A stretch of DNA of 64,000 nt from NCBI GenBank assembly GCA_964036195.1, contig OZ038453.1, positions 21,786,352 to 21,850,351 on the forward strand. Direction: 5' to 3'. How positions within the stretch are numbered: position 1 is the first letter of the stretch; every line of letters begins with the position of its first letter. The position numbers and the translations under genes are program-made. This document shows, piece by piece, positions 9,051 to 19,388 of this stretch. Under the pieces are notes generated by a model. The model was not told the DNA's origin. It saw nothing but the letters and a program-made list of their open reading frames with translations, and searched no databases. Source of the stretch: Sphaerolaimus hirsutus (taxonomy: Eukaryota; Nematoda; Chromadorea; Monhysterida; Sphaerolaimidae).

Positions 9051-9067
9051 TTTTCGCATAGTGTAAA

Positions 9068-9216
9068 ATGAGATTTGAACACAATTTGCTTGACAATTGA
9101 TACTTTAATTTTTACATGTCATGACAATTTACACTTTACTTTACATTTGTCATGACAATTGACACTTTTCATGACATTTTACATGACATTTGACACTTTA
9201 CAATGCTTGGGACTGC
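9068..9216. repeat. Right half of a CCCTGTAAA-family MITE
   Basis: Runs of TGACATTTGACACTTTACA-type sequence end in 'gggactgccccc', the right terminus seen in other copies. The left terminus is missing, consistent with interruption by the retroelement array. Confidence 0.6.
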
Positions 9217-9239
9217 CCCCAGATCCCTGAATAAACAGG

Positions 9240-9470
9240 TAGAGACTCAAGCAATGGGACAAAATTTTACAAAAAATGTGAATTTTTATACAATTTTACA
9301 AAAATACAAATTTTTATACAATTTTACAAAAATTTTACAAAAATTTGAATTTTTATACAATTTTTATTTTTGTTCTTAAATTTTCCATTTTATTTTATTT
9401 TATTTTATTCTTGAATATTCCATTTTATTTTTATTTTTTTCTGAGATTTTGCCAACCCTGTTTCAAACGT
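9240..9470. repeat. AT-rich repeat with TTTTATACAATTTTAC and ATTTT units
   Basis: Low-complexity tandem ATTTT and ACAAAAATTT units end in 'ctgagattttgccaaccctg'. The reverse complement of the same sequence lies at 14145-14330, so this is a dispersed repeat and not only a microsatellite. Confidence 0.6.
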
Positions 9471-10387
9471 TTTTTTTAAAAGCTCCCAAATATGACCTTG
9501 TGTCAACATGTATAGGTATATAAGACAGTGGCAATACTCTGTGATGTTATATATGACCACACAATGGCTGTGGAGCCATGGGATAGCAAGTGGTGATTTG
9601 TGTCAAAAATATCCATTTTTTTGTCGACATGTTCGTATATCGCCTTATAGTCAAATGTTTGTGACTTCCAAGTGAAATTTGGCATGGAATAGTGATCAAA
9701 CAAGGTTATAAAAGGAGGTTGTTACTTTGGGAGTGAAGTTACACACTGTGGGGGTACATGGAAGCACATTACCTCAATATTATATACTACAGCAAATCAT
9801 GACGGTTTATTCACCCATAGTAGCACATAGAAATGGATGCTTTGATACTAAAAATGCCACAAAAGCAATGAAAACAACCACCAAACTCAATTTGTGTGGG
9901 AAATTGCGCGCTTGCGCGCAAAAATTTTGCAAAATACCTATAGCTTAGTACTAAAAATTTCGGCTGATGTTTAAAAAAAAACATTTCGGATGTCATGTTT
10001 TTAAAAAAAAACAACGTTTGCACAACGTTTGCACAACGTATTTTGCAGTTTGGTGCTCACTAGTATTGATTTTAGTGCTTCAATTATGGAATTTGTATTC
10101 CATCATATGATTGATGAAACAAATTGAACCACATTTTTAGAGAAAATTGATCATGCATTTTATGGAAAATTGTGATGGAAGAAGAAATCCCCTCGAAAAA
10201 TTCCTCAGTTTGAAAAATCTGACTCCCGGGGTACTAATTCAAGGATATACGGTAGTTTTGTGTAAATGTCGAGTTAGCTTTCTGATTCACTGTGTGGAGT
10301 TCCTCCCTGGCATGAGGTTATAGCATACCATCATTGCACTGGCAGGTTGTCAATGACAACATCGATTAACACAGCTGAAATTATAAG
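9471..10387. other. Gene-free stretch, nothing recognised
   Basis: Unique AT-rich sequence. It has a small direct repeat 'gtttgcacaac' at 10016-10038 and A-tracts. No ORF with exon-like character was seen. Confidence 0.5.
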
Positions 10388-10530
10388 TACCGTATTTCTT
10401 CCAATAGAACGGCACCTTCAATAGAACGGCAGCCTCCAATAGAACGGCACCTCTAATAGAACGGCAGCCGGCAGGTAAAAAAGTTGACGAAAAAATAGAA
10501 CGGCGCTCTTCTATTAGAAGAAATACGGTA
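10388..10530. repeat. ATAGAACGGC-family MITE
   Basis: It starts TACCGTATTTCTTCC and ends AGAAGAAATACGGTA, with internal 'aatagaacggcacct' repeats. Further copies lie at 25334-25508 and 53187-53511. Confidence 0.75.
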
Positions 10531-10649
10531 ACTACGAAACTATTCCAATAATTCTAACACCATTTTAAACCCATTTAATGATGTAATTCTTTTACCGGTG
10601 GTGAATTCTTCAGAACGTTTCCAGTAAAATTAAGAATATGTGTACGTAT

Positions 10650-10760
10650 GTACCGTATTTACTCGAATAGTTCCATCGGGAATTATTTTTTCCTCAGACT
10701 TTTTAGGGGGGGGGGACTGTTCAAGTGGGGGAATTATTTTTTGTCAAAATTTTTAAGTAC
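10650..10760. repeat. Left half of a TACCGTATTT-family MITE
   Basis: It starts TACCGTATTTACTCGAATAG, followed by a G-run typical of the family interior. No matching right terminus was found nearby. Confidence 0.5.
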
Positions 10761-10964
10761 ATTTCTGTCAATTCATTTCACAAAACATTCATCATTAAGA
10801 ATACGTAGCGTAACAGAAGACGTAACAGTCACTATTTCTTTCAAATTTTCCTCTGGAATACATCTAAATACGTGTTTTTCTCGTGATAAGTATTTTTCAG
10901 GAAAATATCCAACTGTTTTTGTCACTTTCTGCCCGTCAACATGTAACATGTCCCCTTGAAATAC

Positions 10965-11112
10965 GTTTTGGTACTCGCGTGCATTCAAAAAGTACGCGAG
11001 TAAATGAGTATTATACTGGTATTTTTTCGTTAGGAAACGTAAACGTATTTACGCATTACTTGAGTATATGTATTTATCGAGTAAACGTAAATACGTTTCA
11101 ACAACTATGGTC
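10965..11112. repeat. GTAAACGTAAATACG-family repeat
   Basis: It contains 'gtaaacgtatttacgc' and 'cgagtaaacgtaaatacg' units ending near 'caacaactatgg'. The same units form the cluster at 54715-56316. Confidence 0.5.
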
Positions 11113-11664
11113 GGTACTGCTGGTATTTCCAGTGATCAGTTTCGAATGAATGGCGAAAAATGTACAGAATACTAATGAAAATGATACTATAAAACAGACA
11201 AATGGCATGTTTTAGACTCCGTGTACTTTACGCTAAACAATTCCATTCAGCCGGTGCGGGCGCAAAATCTGGTCAAATAACTTAGGTAACAACAGTTTGT
11301 CGATTTTGGCGCGGTGCCAAGTATTTACGTCTGCTCTGCATCCTGAACGAGTTCGGGCCGCGGTGACGAGAGGCATCAATGAGTAAGTTTCTTTTAGAAC
11401 TTTGTTGATATTCTCTCAATTTTTGACAATTATCAAGTTTGAATGTATTTTCCATCAATGCCTCGCCATCCATCATTTCCCAGTTTCCCATCCCTAGACT
11501 TTTTCGACACCCCAGAAAAAATACATACCGTGATGCGTCAGTGTAGTCTCCCTTCCTATTGTATCACTCAAAAAACGGCACGTGGGGCAAAATGAAGCCA
11601 GCAGACAACAGCCAGACAACCAGTGAAGCCTAGCCAAAAACCAGCCCAGCAGCGGTGGACCGGA

Positions 11665-12046
11665 GGGCACTCCCAGAGGACCAAGGCTCATTCCGAATGT
11701 ATACCCGCCCCGAATGTATACCCGCCCCGAATGGAAGCATACCCGCTCCGAAGGTAAGCCCGGCCCGAAGGTAACTGATGCTACCTTCGGGCCGGACTTA
11801 CCTTCGGAGCGGGTATGCTTCCATTCGGGGCGGGTATACATTCGGGGCGGGTTTACATTCGGAGAGGCACAGGCTCCTCCCAGAGTCTGTCAAATGTCAA
11901 ATGTCAAGTGTCATGTAAAGTGTGAAAAGTTATGTCAAACACCTATTACACCTGGCAATTTACAAGGCATGTTACGCATGAATTTTGACACTTTGCGTGA
12001 CACTTGACATTTTTTGGGCATTTTACAGGGTCCGGGAGTGGCACCA
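11665..12046. repeat. CCCTGTAAA-family MITE upstream of knottin A, split by a palindrome
   Basis: Left end 'gggcactcccagag' at 11667, right end 'tccgggagtggcacc' at 12045. Copy B has the same MITE at the same place (19167-19352), so it predates the duplication. In copy A it is interrupted by the palindrome 11679-11878. It lies immediately upstream of the coding start. Confidence 0.7.
11679..11878. mobile_element. 200-bp foldback element with target duplication
   Basis: The sequence 11694-11862 is a near-perfect hairpin of about 70-bp arms around 'aactgatgct', built of 'cgaatgtatacccgcccc' units. It is flanked by the direct repeat CTCCCAGAG (11670-11678 and 11877-11885). Copy B of the duplication lacks it, which shows it is a later insertion. 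Confidence 0.75.
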
Positions 12047-12078
12047 GCCCGCCCTCAACAAATAAAAAAAATATAAAA

Positions 12079-15000
12079 ATGAAGTTGATGTTAGTGGCCG
12101 CAGTTTGTCTGAATTTGATGCTGACCGGTTTCCTGGCACGCGGCCACCCAGTGGACAAGGACATGCTGAATTTGGATGATTATATAGACAAGTAAGGGCG
12201 TGCATGTACCTGTTCTACAGACTGTGCGTGCCGGTACCATTATTCATCTAGATCCATTGCACAACTACACCTGGTACACATTAGATCCTACCCATTACCC
12301 ATCTAAGCCCAATCATTTACTTTAAATTTTTCTCTCAATATTTCATCAAAATTTTCAAGCATGTTTCTCTCAACTCATTTCATGAAATAAATATGCTTTA
12401 AGCCGGAAACATTTCTCGTTAGGTTGCCGACAAATAGCGAAATTTTCGTTTTACATTGATATCTCAAGAACCACGGGAGCTTTTTGGATAATTTTTGGAC
12501 ACGATGTAGATATCGGTTAGTGCTTTAGGCATGTCAAATTATGAATGGAAATCTTTAAGCGTTCTTGTGTAATCGAACTTGCGGCTACATGTATTTGTCG
12601 CTTCACCTTCTATTAATCGTTGTGCTGTAACCATAGGGGATTTTTAGGGTAGCATTTTAGGGGGGGGGGCGGGGGTGGGCCCCCGAGCACGCGCTAATAA
12701 CTCAGGAACGGCTTGGTGGAAAATGTTGAAATTTTGATATATTATGGTTTCAGGTTGGGGCTAATTACAAGTCCGAGGAAATTGCGCTACGACCTCCCTG
12801 ACTGGAGATAGGGTGGGTCTATAAAAAAGTGGTTTTTGCGAAATTTTTTGGTGTCGCTCAGAACATGTTAACTTTGCACCGCAATAACTCGGTGATTTGT
12901 CAACCGATTTTTGTCGTTTAACTTTCATAAAGCTCACAAATGTTTGTAGAGTTCATTTCTGAGTTCAAATCGGTGATATTCAATTGTGTATATATCGATT
13001 TAGCCGAATTTCCGGGTGTAAAATTTCGCGCAAAATTTTTGCTTTTGACATGCTATCTTATACTCCTGATCGAGAGAAACTCAAAAACAAAAAAAATGAG
13101 ATCGATAGCTCTTTCCAATCAAAAGTTATGGCACTTCAAACTTTCGCCTCTCATCCACACAAATAACCACATGAAGAACTTCAAAACTCCATATCTGGAC
13201 CATTTCTTGGCAGATTTTCGTCAATAAGCACTTAAAATGATTGGAATAACCTGAAAATGTCATTTTCGTTGTCTATTTATCTATATGTATTTCTATCCTG
13301 ATAATTACACAGAAGAATTCGCATTATTTTGTTGTACGGGAAATTTGATTGAATATATACATAAATAGACAACAAAAATGAAATGTTCAGGTTATTCCAA
13401 TCATTTGAGGTGCTCATTGACGAAAATCGGCCAAGAAATCATCCAGATATGGAGTTTTGAAGTTGCGTGGATTGTTTTTCAAGTGGTGATTTGTGTGGAT
13501 GGGAGGCGAAAGTTTGAAGTGCTATAACTTTTGATTGGGAAGAGCTATCGATCTCATTTTTTTAATTTTGAGTTTCTCTCGATCAGGAGTATAAGATAGC
13601 ATGCTCGAACAGAATTTTTGCAGGAAATTTTGCATTCCGAAATTGGGCCAAATCGATATATAAAATATTAAATGTCACTGATTTGACCAAAAAAATGAAC
13701 TCTCCAAACATTTATGATCCTTTTAAAAGTCAAACGATAAAAATTGGTTGAGAAAAAGGCGAGTTATTGAGGTGCAAAATTTGCATGTTCTGGGCGTCAC
13801 CCAAAAAATTTCGCAAAAAGTACGTTTTTATAGACCCACCCTATCTCCAGTCAGGGTAGTCGTAGCGAAATTTCCTCAGACTTGTAATTAGCCCCAACCT
13901 GAAACCATAATATATCAAAATTTCAGCATTTTCCACCGAGCCGTTCCTTAGTTATTAGCACGTGCTCGGGGGCCGACCCCCCCCCCCCCCCCTAAAATGC
14001 TACCCTCAAAATCCCCTATGGCTGTAACTCACATAACACACCCTTTTTCATTTCAAATTATACCCAACAAATTTTTTATTTGCCTAAAGGTGGAATTAGT
14101 TTTTCCTCACTTGTCTAACATGTGGAATTATTTGAGTGAATATTGTAATATAGACAGGGTTAGCAAAATCTCAGAAAAAAATAAAAATAAAATAGAAAAT
14201 TGAAGTATAAAATAAAAATAAAATGTAAAATTGAAGAATAAAATAAAAATACAATACAATTTTAATAAAAATAAAATACAATTTTAGTAAAAAGAATTTT
14301 ACTTAAATCAACCCTGAATATAAACCAATATTTGATAATAATACAAATAAAAAAATAAAGTTATTTGAATTCAAATCACACGATTTATTTAAATAATATT
14401 TACATCAAATTTATTACCCATCTAAGAGTGGTTTCGATGGATATAGATGGGGAATTGGTAGAATTAGATGGGTAGCGGGTGTAGATGTGCAAAAGGTTTA
14501 AATGTGTACTAGGCCTCAGTCGTTTTATACGCGTTGCAAACAAATCATAATGATTATAATAATCTCCAGAACTAACCCCCTCTCTGATGAAGCTTTTACC
14601 CCAGCTGCCACCCCAAAACCCTGTAAAATGTAAAACCATCATCATTCAGATAGACATTTTCGCTTTCACCAATTAAAACCACCTTTCAGACGGCAGATTT
14701 TTTCCAAAAAGGCTTGGCTCGAGCGCGCGATGGAACTTTACAATCATACGGTCCTCGGTGGTGAATCGAACCCCAATCCCAATGTTATCAAAGTAGCAAA
14801 TGTGCCGTCGGTTTAATTGCTATACCTACCTACCGTATTTGCGTGAATAATTCCAACTTTGAACCGCTGTGAATAGTTCCTTCTGTAAAACGACTGACGA
14901 AAAACGTCGTTGAAAAACCCCTTTGAATAATTCCTCCTCAAGGTATATCATCTATTTGTTCTGTTCAATTTGAACAAAAACGGCATTTGGGATGCGGGAT

Positions 15001-17088
15001 GCGGGATGCGTGGATTGACACATGATTGAACATTTTCACAAAATAACAATCCCTCCCCTTGAATAATACCCCCTCAAAAAAGTCTGACGAGAAATCATCC
15101 CCCTGGGCCAGGGGTATATTCGAGCAAATACGGTAAAAAGTAAAATAGATTTTTTTAGTAGACTAGGTAAAGAGTGTTGAAGGGGTCATTAAGGGGCAAC
15201 TAGGTATTTCCATTCCGTTCATGTGAACGGTTGCGCGCGCGGTGTGTAACGATGGCAAAAAAAGATTCGAAAATTCGAAAACATTTTCGAATTTTCGAAT
15301 TTTTTCGGAATTTTCGAATTTTTATTTCACCCCTTGAAAAAACACTTAAAAATCGATTTATTTTTCAAAAAATTCGAAAATTCGAAAATTCAAAAATTCG
15401 AAAATAGTTTTCGAATTTTTCAGTCAATTCAAGACAACAAAACGCACTCTTAAGTTCAACGTGCTATATAAATCGACAATTGATACACGGCACGTATGAA
15501 AAAGCGAAACATAACAAAAAAAACGTTGAAATGTCATCTGCGGTGGAAGAGGCGGACATCGACACATCCGGTTTTTATACCGTATTTCCTCGAAATATCT
15601 CCCTCGAAATAACCCCCTCAAAATTTACACCATGAATTTATAAACCCCCCTCGAAATACCCCCCCCCCCCTCCCCAATTTGGTGTATGGAGAACGGAATG
15701 TGGTTTGTGATCTTGGAAACACAAAACACATGCCAAAAACACTGACTGTGTTGTGTTACAACAGGTGTGTGTGTCAGTCTATAGAGTCTTATAAATGGCA
15801 GTTTTTGTTGACATCTGTGTTACTTACAAACAACAATTTAGTACTGGGATTTTGAAAAATTTCTGGCAAAATAATAACCCCCCTCGAAATACCCACCCTC
15901 GTTTAACCCCCCCCCCCCCAAGTTTCCACTCTGAAAAATAAACCCGGGGGGGGGGCAGCCAGCATGGGGGTTAATTCAAGGAATTACGGTATTTGATACC
16001 AATTTTTTAGGCCGATATTTTTTTGATGCCAATTTTTCAATTGTTCTTTTTATTGCCTTCGTTGTGTTGGTGAATAAAACGTGCCTGCCAATGTGTGAAT
16101 TAAATGAAGAAGCAGCACACTGGTTTGCATTACTCCTTCCACCATTTTTAATGCTAAATTATTGTAAAAATAAGGTTATAAAAACTGAGCAGAACATGAA
16201 GACAGTCCAAATTCTGTGTTTTAAGCTTAAGATTCAATATTTTGCCAAAAAGATTCGAAAATTATTTGAAAAAATTCGAAAACTAGCCAAAAAAATTCGA
16301 AAATTGCCAAAAAAAATTCGAAAATTCGAAATTCAAAAATGAAATTCGAAATTCGAAAATTATTTTGAAGAAAAATTCGAAAATTCGAAAATTCATTTCA
16401 GAAAAAACACTTAAAAATTTAAATACTTTTTTTTCGACTGTTTGCCATCGTTAGCGGTGTGTAACTCTGCAGAAAAGTTTAGATTTTGAGGCGTTTTTTA
16501 TGACTTCGAATTGCGATTTCCTTCGTAAATTGTTTTCGAAGTTTCGAGTGAAAATTTTAGGATGGTTAATCGAGGGAGGGGGTATTTCGAGGGGGAGGGG
16601 GTTATCTTCCATAGTGCTGATTTTGAGCGGGGTATTTCGAGGGGGGCGGTATTTCGAGTTTGAACCAAATACGGTAGTTCAAATTCAAATCACAGAAAAA
16701 TGACATCACCCGAACATAAGTTTCCAGTTATACTCGGCAGACACGATACTCTACAAACAGATAGGAGTTATGTCTTCGGCTGGCAGTCGGCCAGCCGAGA
16801 ACTTATGGAAGACGTGCTTACGACGAAGTGATAACGTCGTGAAGACGACGTGATGGCGAGAGATGATGGTCGCGACGAAAGTGATCACGTCATGATGGAG
16901 TGTTTCCTCCGGGAAAATGTACGGCATAATGTCATCCGAGTATACATAACTCCACGTTTAATCGCAGCTGCCAGACGAGCGCCGATTGCGAAGCTGTCAC
17001 TTGGTCGCCGCAGATACGAATGAATTATGTCTGTTGCTTGAAGGACGGCGACAGGATTTGTGTGCCTGCCGTTTTCCTGTGTGATTAG
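12079..17088 (+). CDS. Secreted six-cysteine knottin-like precursor, gene A
   Basis: Three exons: 12079-12191, 14690-14806 and 16968-17088, giving 116 residues. Exon 1 encodes a signal peptide (MKLMLVAAVCLNLML to about residue 22) and an acidic stretch, and ends at AA|GTAAGG. Exon 2 completes a Lys38-Arg39 dibasic site and encodes a spacer, ending CC|GTCGGT. Exon 3 encodes C-x5-C-x14-CC-x7-C-x6-C (C78, C84, C99, C100, C108, C115), the order of an inhibitor cystine knot, and stops at TAG 17086-17088. Processing would release a peptide starting with Gln, a possible pyroglutamate. Gene B has the same exon phases and motifs. The function is unknown: secreted knottins include antimicrobial, signalling and venom peptides, and nothing here decides among them. 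A polyadenylation signal AATAAA lies at 17510. Confidence 0.75.
12631..14021. mobile_element. 1.39-kb palindromic foldback transposon in intron 1 of knottin A
   Basis: The terminal inverted repeats start CCATAGGGGATTTT and end AAAATCCCCTATGG. The arms remain complementary over roughly 600 bp each to a centre near 13330. Flanking direct repeats CTGTAA lie at 12625-12630 and 14022-14027. ORFs inside read through arm sequence and encode no recognisable transposase. It is absent from gene B. Confidence 0.85.
14145..14330. repeat. AT-rich AATAAAATAAAAATA repeat, inverse of 9240-9470
   Basis: It begins 'gacagggttagcaaaatctcag' in antisense to the end of 9240-9470 and continues with TAAAATAAAAATAAAATG units. 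Confidence 0.55.
14828..15136. repeat. TACCGTATTT-family MITE in intron 2 of knottin A
   Basis: It starts TACCGTATTTGCGTGAATAA and ends TTCGAGCAAATACGGTAAA. The interior has 'ccccttgaataataccccctc' and 'gtctgacgagaaatcatccccc', shared with other members. Confidence 0.75.
15247..16453. mobile_element. hAT-like non-autonomous element rich in TTCGAAA
   Basis: The terminal inverted repeats TAACGATGGCAAA and TTTGCCATCGTTA are flanked by an 8-bp direct repeat GCGGTGTG (15239-15246 and 16454-16461), a duplication length typical of hAT elements. Both subterminal regions are packed with 'aaaattcgaaaattcg' units that can fold. A TACCGTATTT MITE (15578-15993) is nested inside. No transposase was recognised. 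Confidence 0.65.
15578..15993. repeat. TACCGTATTT-family MITE nested in the hAT-like element
   Basis: Left end TACCGTATTTCCTCGAAATA, right end 'ttcaaggaattacggtat', with C-rich and G-rich interiors (15656-15674, 15907-15918, 15947-15955). Confidence 0.75.
16560..16677. repeat. Right half of a TACCGTATTT-family MITE
   Basis: Repeated 'gggtatttcgaggg' units end 'ccaaatacggta'. The left terminus is not visible. Confidence 0.5.
16727..16950. repeat. Short inverted-repeat element just upstream of knottin A exon 3
   Basis: The ends GTTATACTCGG and CCGAGTATACATAAC are inverted. The interior is rich in 'gacgtgatgg' and 'acgtcatgat' units. The same intron of gene B lacks it, so it is a private insertion, close to the splice acceptor. 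Confidence 0.55.
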
Positions 17089-17116
17089 ATTCAGAGAGTT
17101 TTTGATTGGCTGGCCC

Positions 17117-17287
17117 GGTGGCAGTCCCGGACCCTGTAAAAAGCCCTGTAAAGTGTCAAATGTCTTAAAGTGTCGAAAGTGGCTATTTTAACCGAGTTGC
17201 CATTTTGCAGGGCATTTTCCATGACTTTTGACACTGCATGACATTTGACATTTTACAGGGCTTTTTACAGGGTCTGGGATTGACACC
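17117..17287. repeat. CCCTGTAAA-family MITE in the 3' region of knottin A
   Basis: Left end GTGGCAGTCCCGGACCCTG, right end CAGGGTCTGGGATTGACAC. In gene B the flanks ('ggctgg' and 'cagccttaggaa') are nearly contiguous, marking a clean insertion. Confidence 0.8.
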
Positions 17288-17886
17288 CGATTATATTCCA
17301 GTCGGCCTTAGGAAGTCTTGTTCATTCTCTACCAGGTTTCAGTTTTGTGAATTATACATCTCAATTCCATTTTAAATGTTTGTTAAGATACTTTTGTTGT
17401 GAAAATGTGATAAATTTTAAATTTAAACAATGAACAATGCAATAAGTGGACCGTGGATCGCATGCGTTTATAGAATGTAACACTCGGCGGACCATATGAC
17501 GTCATCATCAATAAAAGAAAAACTGTTTCAAAAAATGAAAAATATTTTAGACATTGCAGGTTTCACCTAATTTACAAATGAGGTTTTTTTTCCTATTGTC
17601 ATTCAAAAAAATTTCAGTGTGGTGTGTGATCTTTACTCTTTTACTTTATCATTTATTCGACGTGAATTTGATAGAAACAATTGCAGCATATGATTCTGAA
17701 GTTGCAACTACTCTACAAAAAAAATAAAAGTTCTTCCGCAAGCCTTTGCCCTGTGATCAAGTGGTCTACTGAAATCAATGCAAAGAAACCCTGATCAAAA
17801 TCATAAGCAAATAATTTCTGCAAAATAAACCTGTGAGGTGCTCTTTCCGCTTCACACACAAACACACAGTAAAAAATGTATGCTGT
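17288..17886. other. 3' flank of knottin A with a decayed antisense ORF
   Basis: It aligns with 21000-21945. On the minus strand 17880-17690 keeps the frame of the ORF at 21585-22052 for about 50 codons (ILQKLFAYDFDQG), then loses it in a T-run one base shorter. AATAAA at 17510-17515 could end the knottin A transcript. Confidence 0.5.
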
Positions 17887-18577
17887 ATACCGTATTTCCT
17901 CGAAATACCCCCCGGGGGGCGATTGTTTTATAGTGGTCCCGAGAGGGGGGGGGGGGGTTAAACAATGGGGGGTATTTCGAGGGGTGTTTTCTTATTTCGC
18001 CAGAAATTTTTTCAAATCCTAGTACAAAATCGTCGTTTGTGATGTACACTGGGGTGTCTAGCAGTTTGTGTTTGAAGTTTTTTGCATAGTTTAGAGTGCA
18101 ACACTTCGTTTGGCTCCACTGATTGTATGTCCGCTCGTAAAATAATTTTTAATGTTAACAGATTATAAATCTAGCAGATCCCATATGAAAAAACCCTCAA
18201 TTTTTCCTCAGCAAATTAGCGAATTTGGTGCACAAATTATTTTTTTTCAGAACGTTTTCATACATTTCATCGAAATACGATAAAATTCTTTGTATAATGC
18301 TCAGTCCAATCAGTATACCGTATTACCTCGAATTACCCCCCCCCCCGCATTGCAGCTACACATAGACTAGTTTGTGTAGCTGTCTACGTTTTATTCTTCA
18401 ATAATATCCTGTTTGGACACATTTATTACCTGTTTTGGATATGCAAATGCCTACTATTTACTACGATCCTTACAAAAATTTATGACTAAATAATAAACCC
18501 CCCCTCGAATTCACCACCCTCAAATTTTGCTGGTATAATAATAAACCTCCATGGGGGTATTTCGAGGTAATACGGTA
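17887..18577. repeat. Two TACCGTATTT-family MITEs
   Basis: The first starts at 17887 (taccgtatttcctcgaaata) and runs into 'tatttcgccagaaattttttc' near 18010; its right end is not clear. The second runs 18314-18577 (taccgtattacctcgaatta to gaggtaatacggta). Confidence 0.6.
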
Positions 18578-19166
18578 GTATCTCCCGGGATAAATTTTTG
18601 TTGGAATTGTTTTTTTGTTTCCAGTGATCATGTTTGAATGAATGGCGAAAAACGTACAGAATTCTAATGATAATGAAAAATGGACCAGAAAAATAAATAG
18701 CATGTTTTAGACTCCGTGTAATCAATGCTAAACAATTCCATTCAGGCGGTGTAGGCGCAAAATCTGGTCAGATAGCAGAACATCTTGTCAATTTTGGCAC
18801 AGGGCCAAGTGCACCCTGAACGAGTATACGGGCCGCGGTTAATTGAGGGTTCTATGAGTGAGGTATTTGAAGTATTCCTCTAGGGTGCAAGTTTTTTTGC
18901 AGTTTCATGAAATTCTCTCAACTTTTGACATTTTTTCTAATTTGAATATATTTTCCGTCGAGTGCACAAACAACATCCCTCTTTTCGCACTTTTCCATCC
19001 TTTGCAGATTTTTGACACCCCAAGCAAAACACATCCCGTGATGCGTCCGTGATATTTCCCTTCCCATTGTATCACTGAAAAGAACGCACATGGGCACGAT
19101 GAAGCCAGCAGACATCACCCAGACAGCCAGCCGAGTCTAAAACCAGCCCAGCACCGGTGGACCAGA

Positions 19167-19352
19167 GGGCACTCCCGGACTGTGGCAAATGTCAAGTGTC
19201 AAGTGTCATGTAAAGTGTCAAAAGTCATGTAAAGTGCCCTGAACACATGTCAAACACGTTTGCCATTTTACAAGGCATGTTACATGATTTTTGACACTTT
19301 GCATGACATTTGACATTTTAGAGGGCATTTTACATGGTCCGGGAGTGGCACC
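19167..19352. repeat. CCCTGTAAA-family MITE upstream of knottin B
   Basis: Ends 'gggcactcccggac' and 'ggtccgggagtggcacc'. It is orthologous to the split MITE at 11665-12046 and may contribute promoter or leader sequence to both paralogs. Confidence 0.75.
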
Positions 19353-19388
19353 AGCCTGCACTCAATAAATAAAAAGAAAGATTTAAAA

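Larger units (their letters stand above)
4231..9067 (+). mobile_element. Penelope-like element (Naiad type), complete downstream tandem copy
   Basis: One full unit of 4,837 bp. The left end is inferred from the end of copy 1, the right end from divergence at 9068. It carries ORF1, the inter-ORF region, the RT ORF and a 3' region with an unused copy of the ORF1 first exon. The right flank (9068-9216) is the right half of a CCCTGTAAA-family MITE, so the array probably inserted into such a MITE whose other half lies left of the window. There is no poly(A) tail or LTR. Confidence 0.85.
11120..17886 (+). repeat. Segmental duplication, copy A (knottin locus)
   Basis: It aligns in direct orientation with 18610-21945, from 'ttccagtgatca' through promoter, three exons, 3'UTR and an antisense ORF region, ending near 'aaaatgtatgctgtat'. 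Copy A is about twice as long because of private insertions: palindromes at 11679-11878 and 12631-14021, MITEs in intron 2, the hAT-like element 15247-16453 and the MITE 17117-17287. Confidence 0.8.

Noticed and set aside
12984-13227. ORFs within the 1.39-kb palindrome as transposase remnants
   Set aside because: No conserved catalytic or DNA-binding motif. Open frames come from low stop density in one arm.
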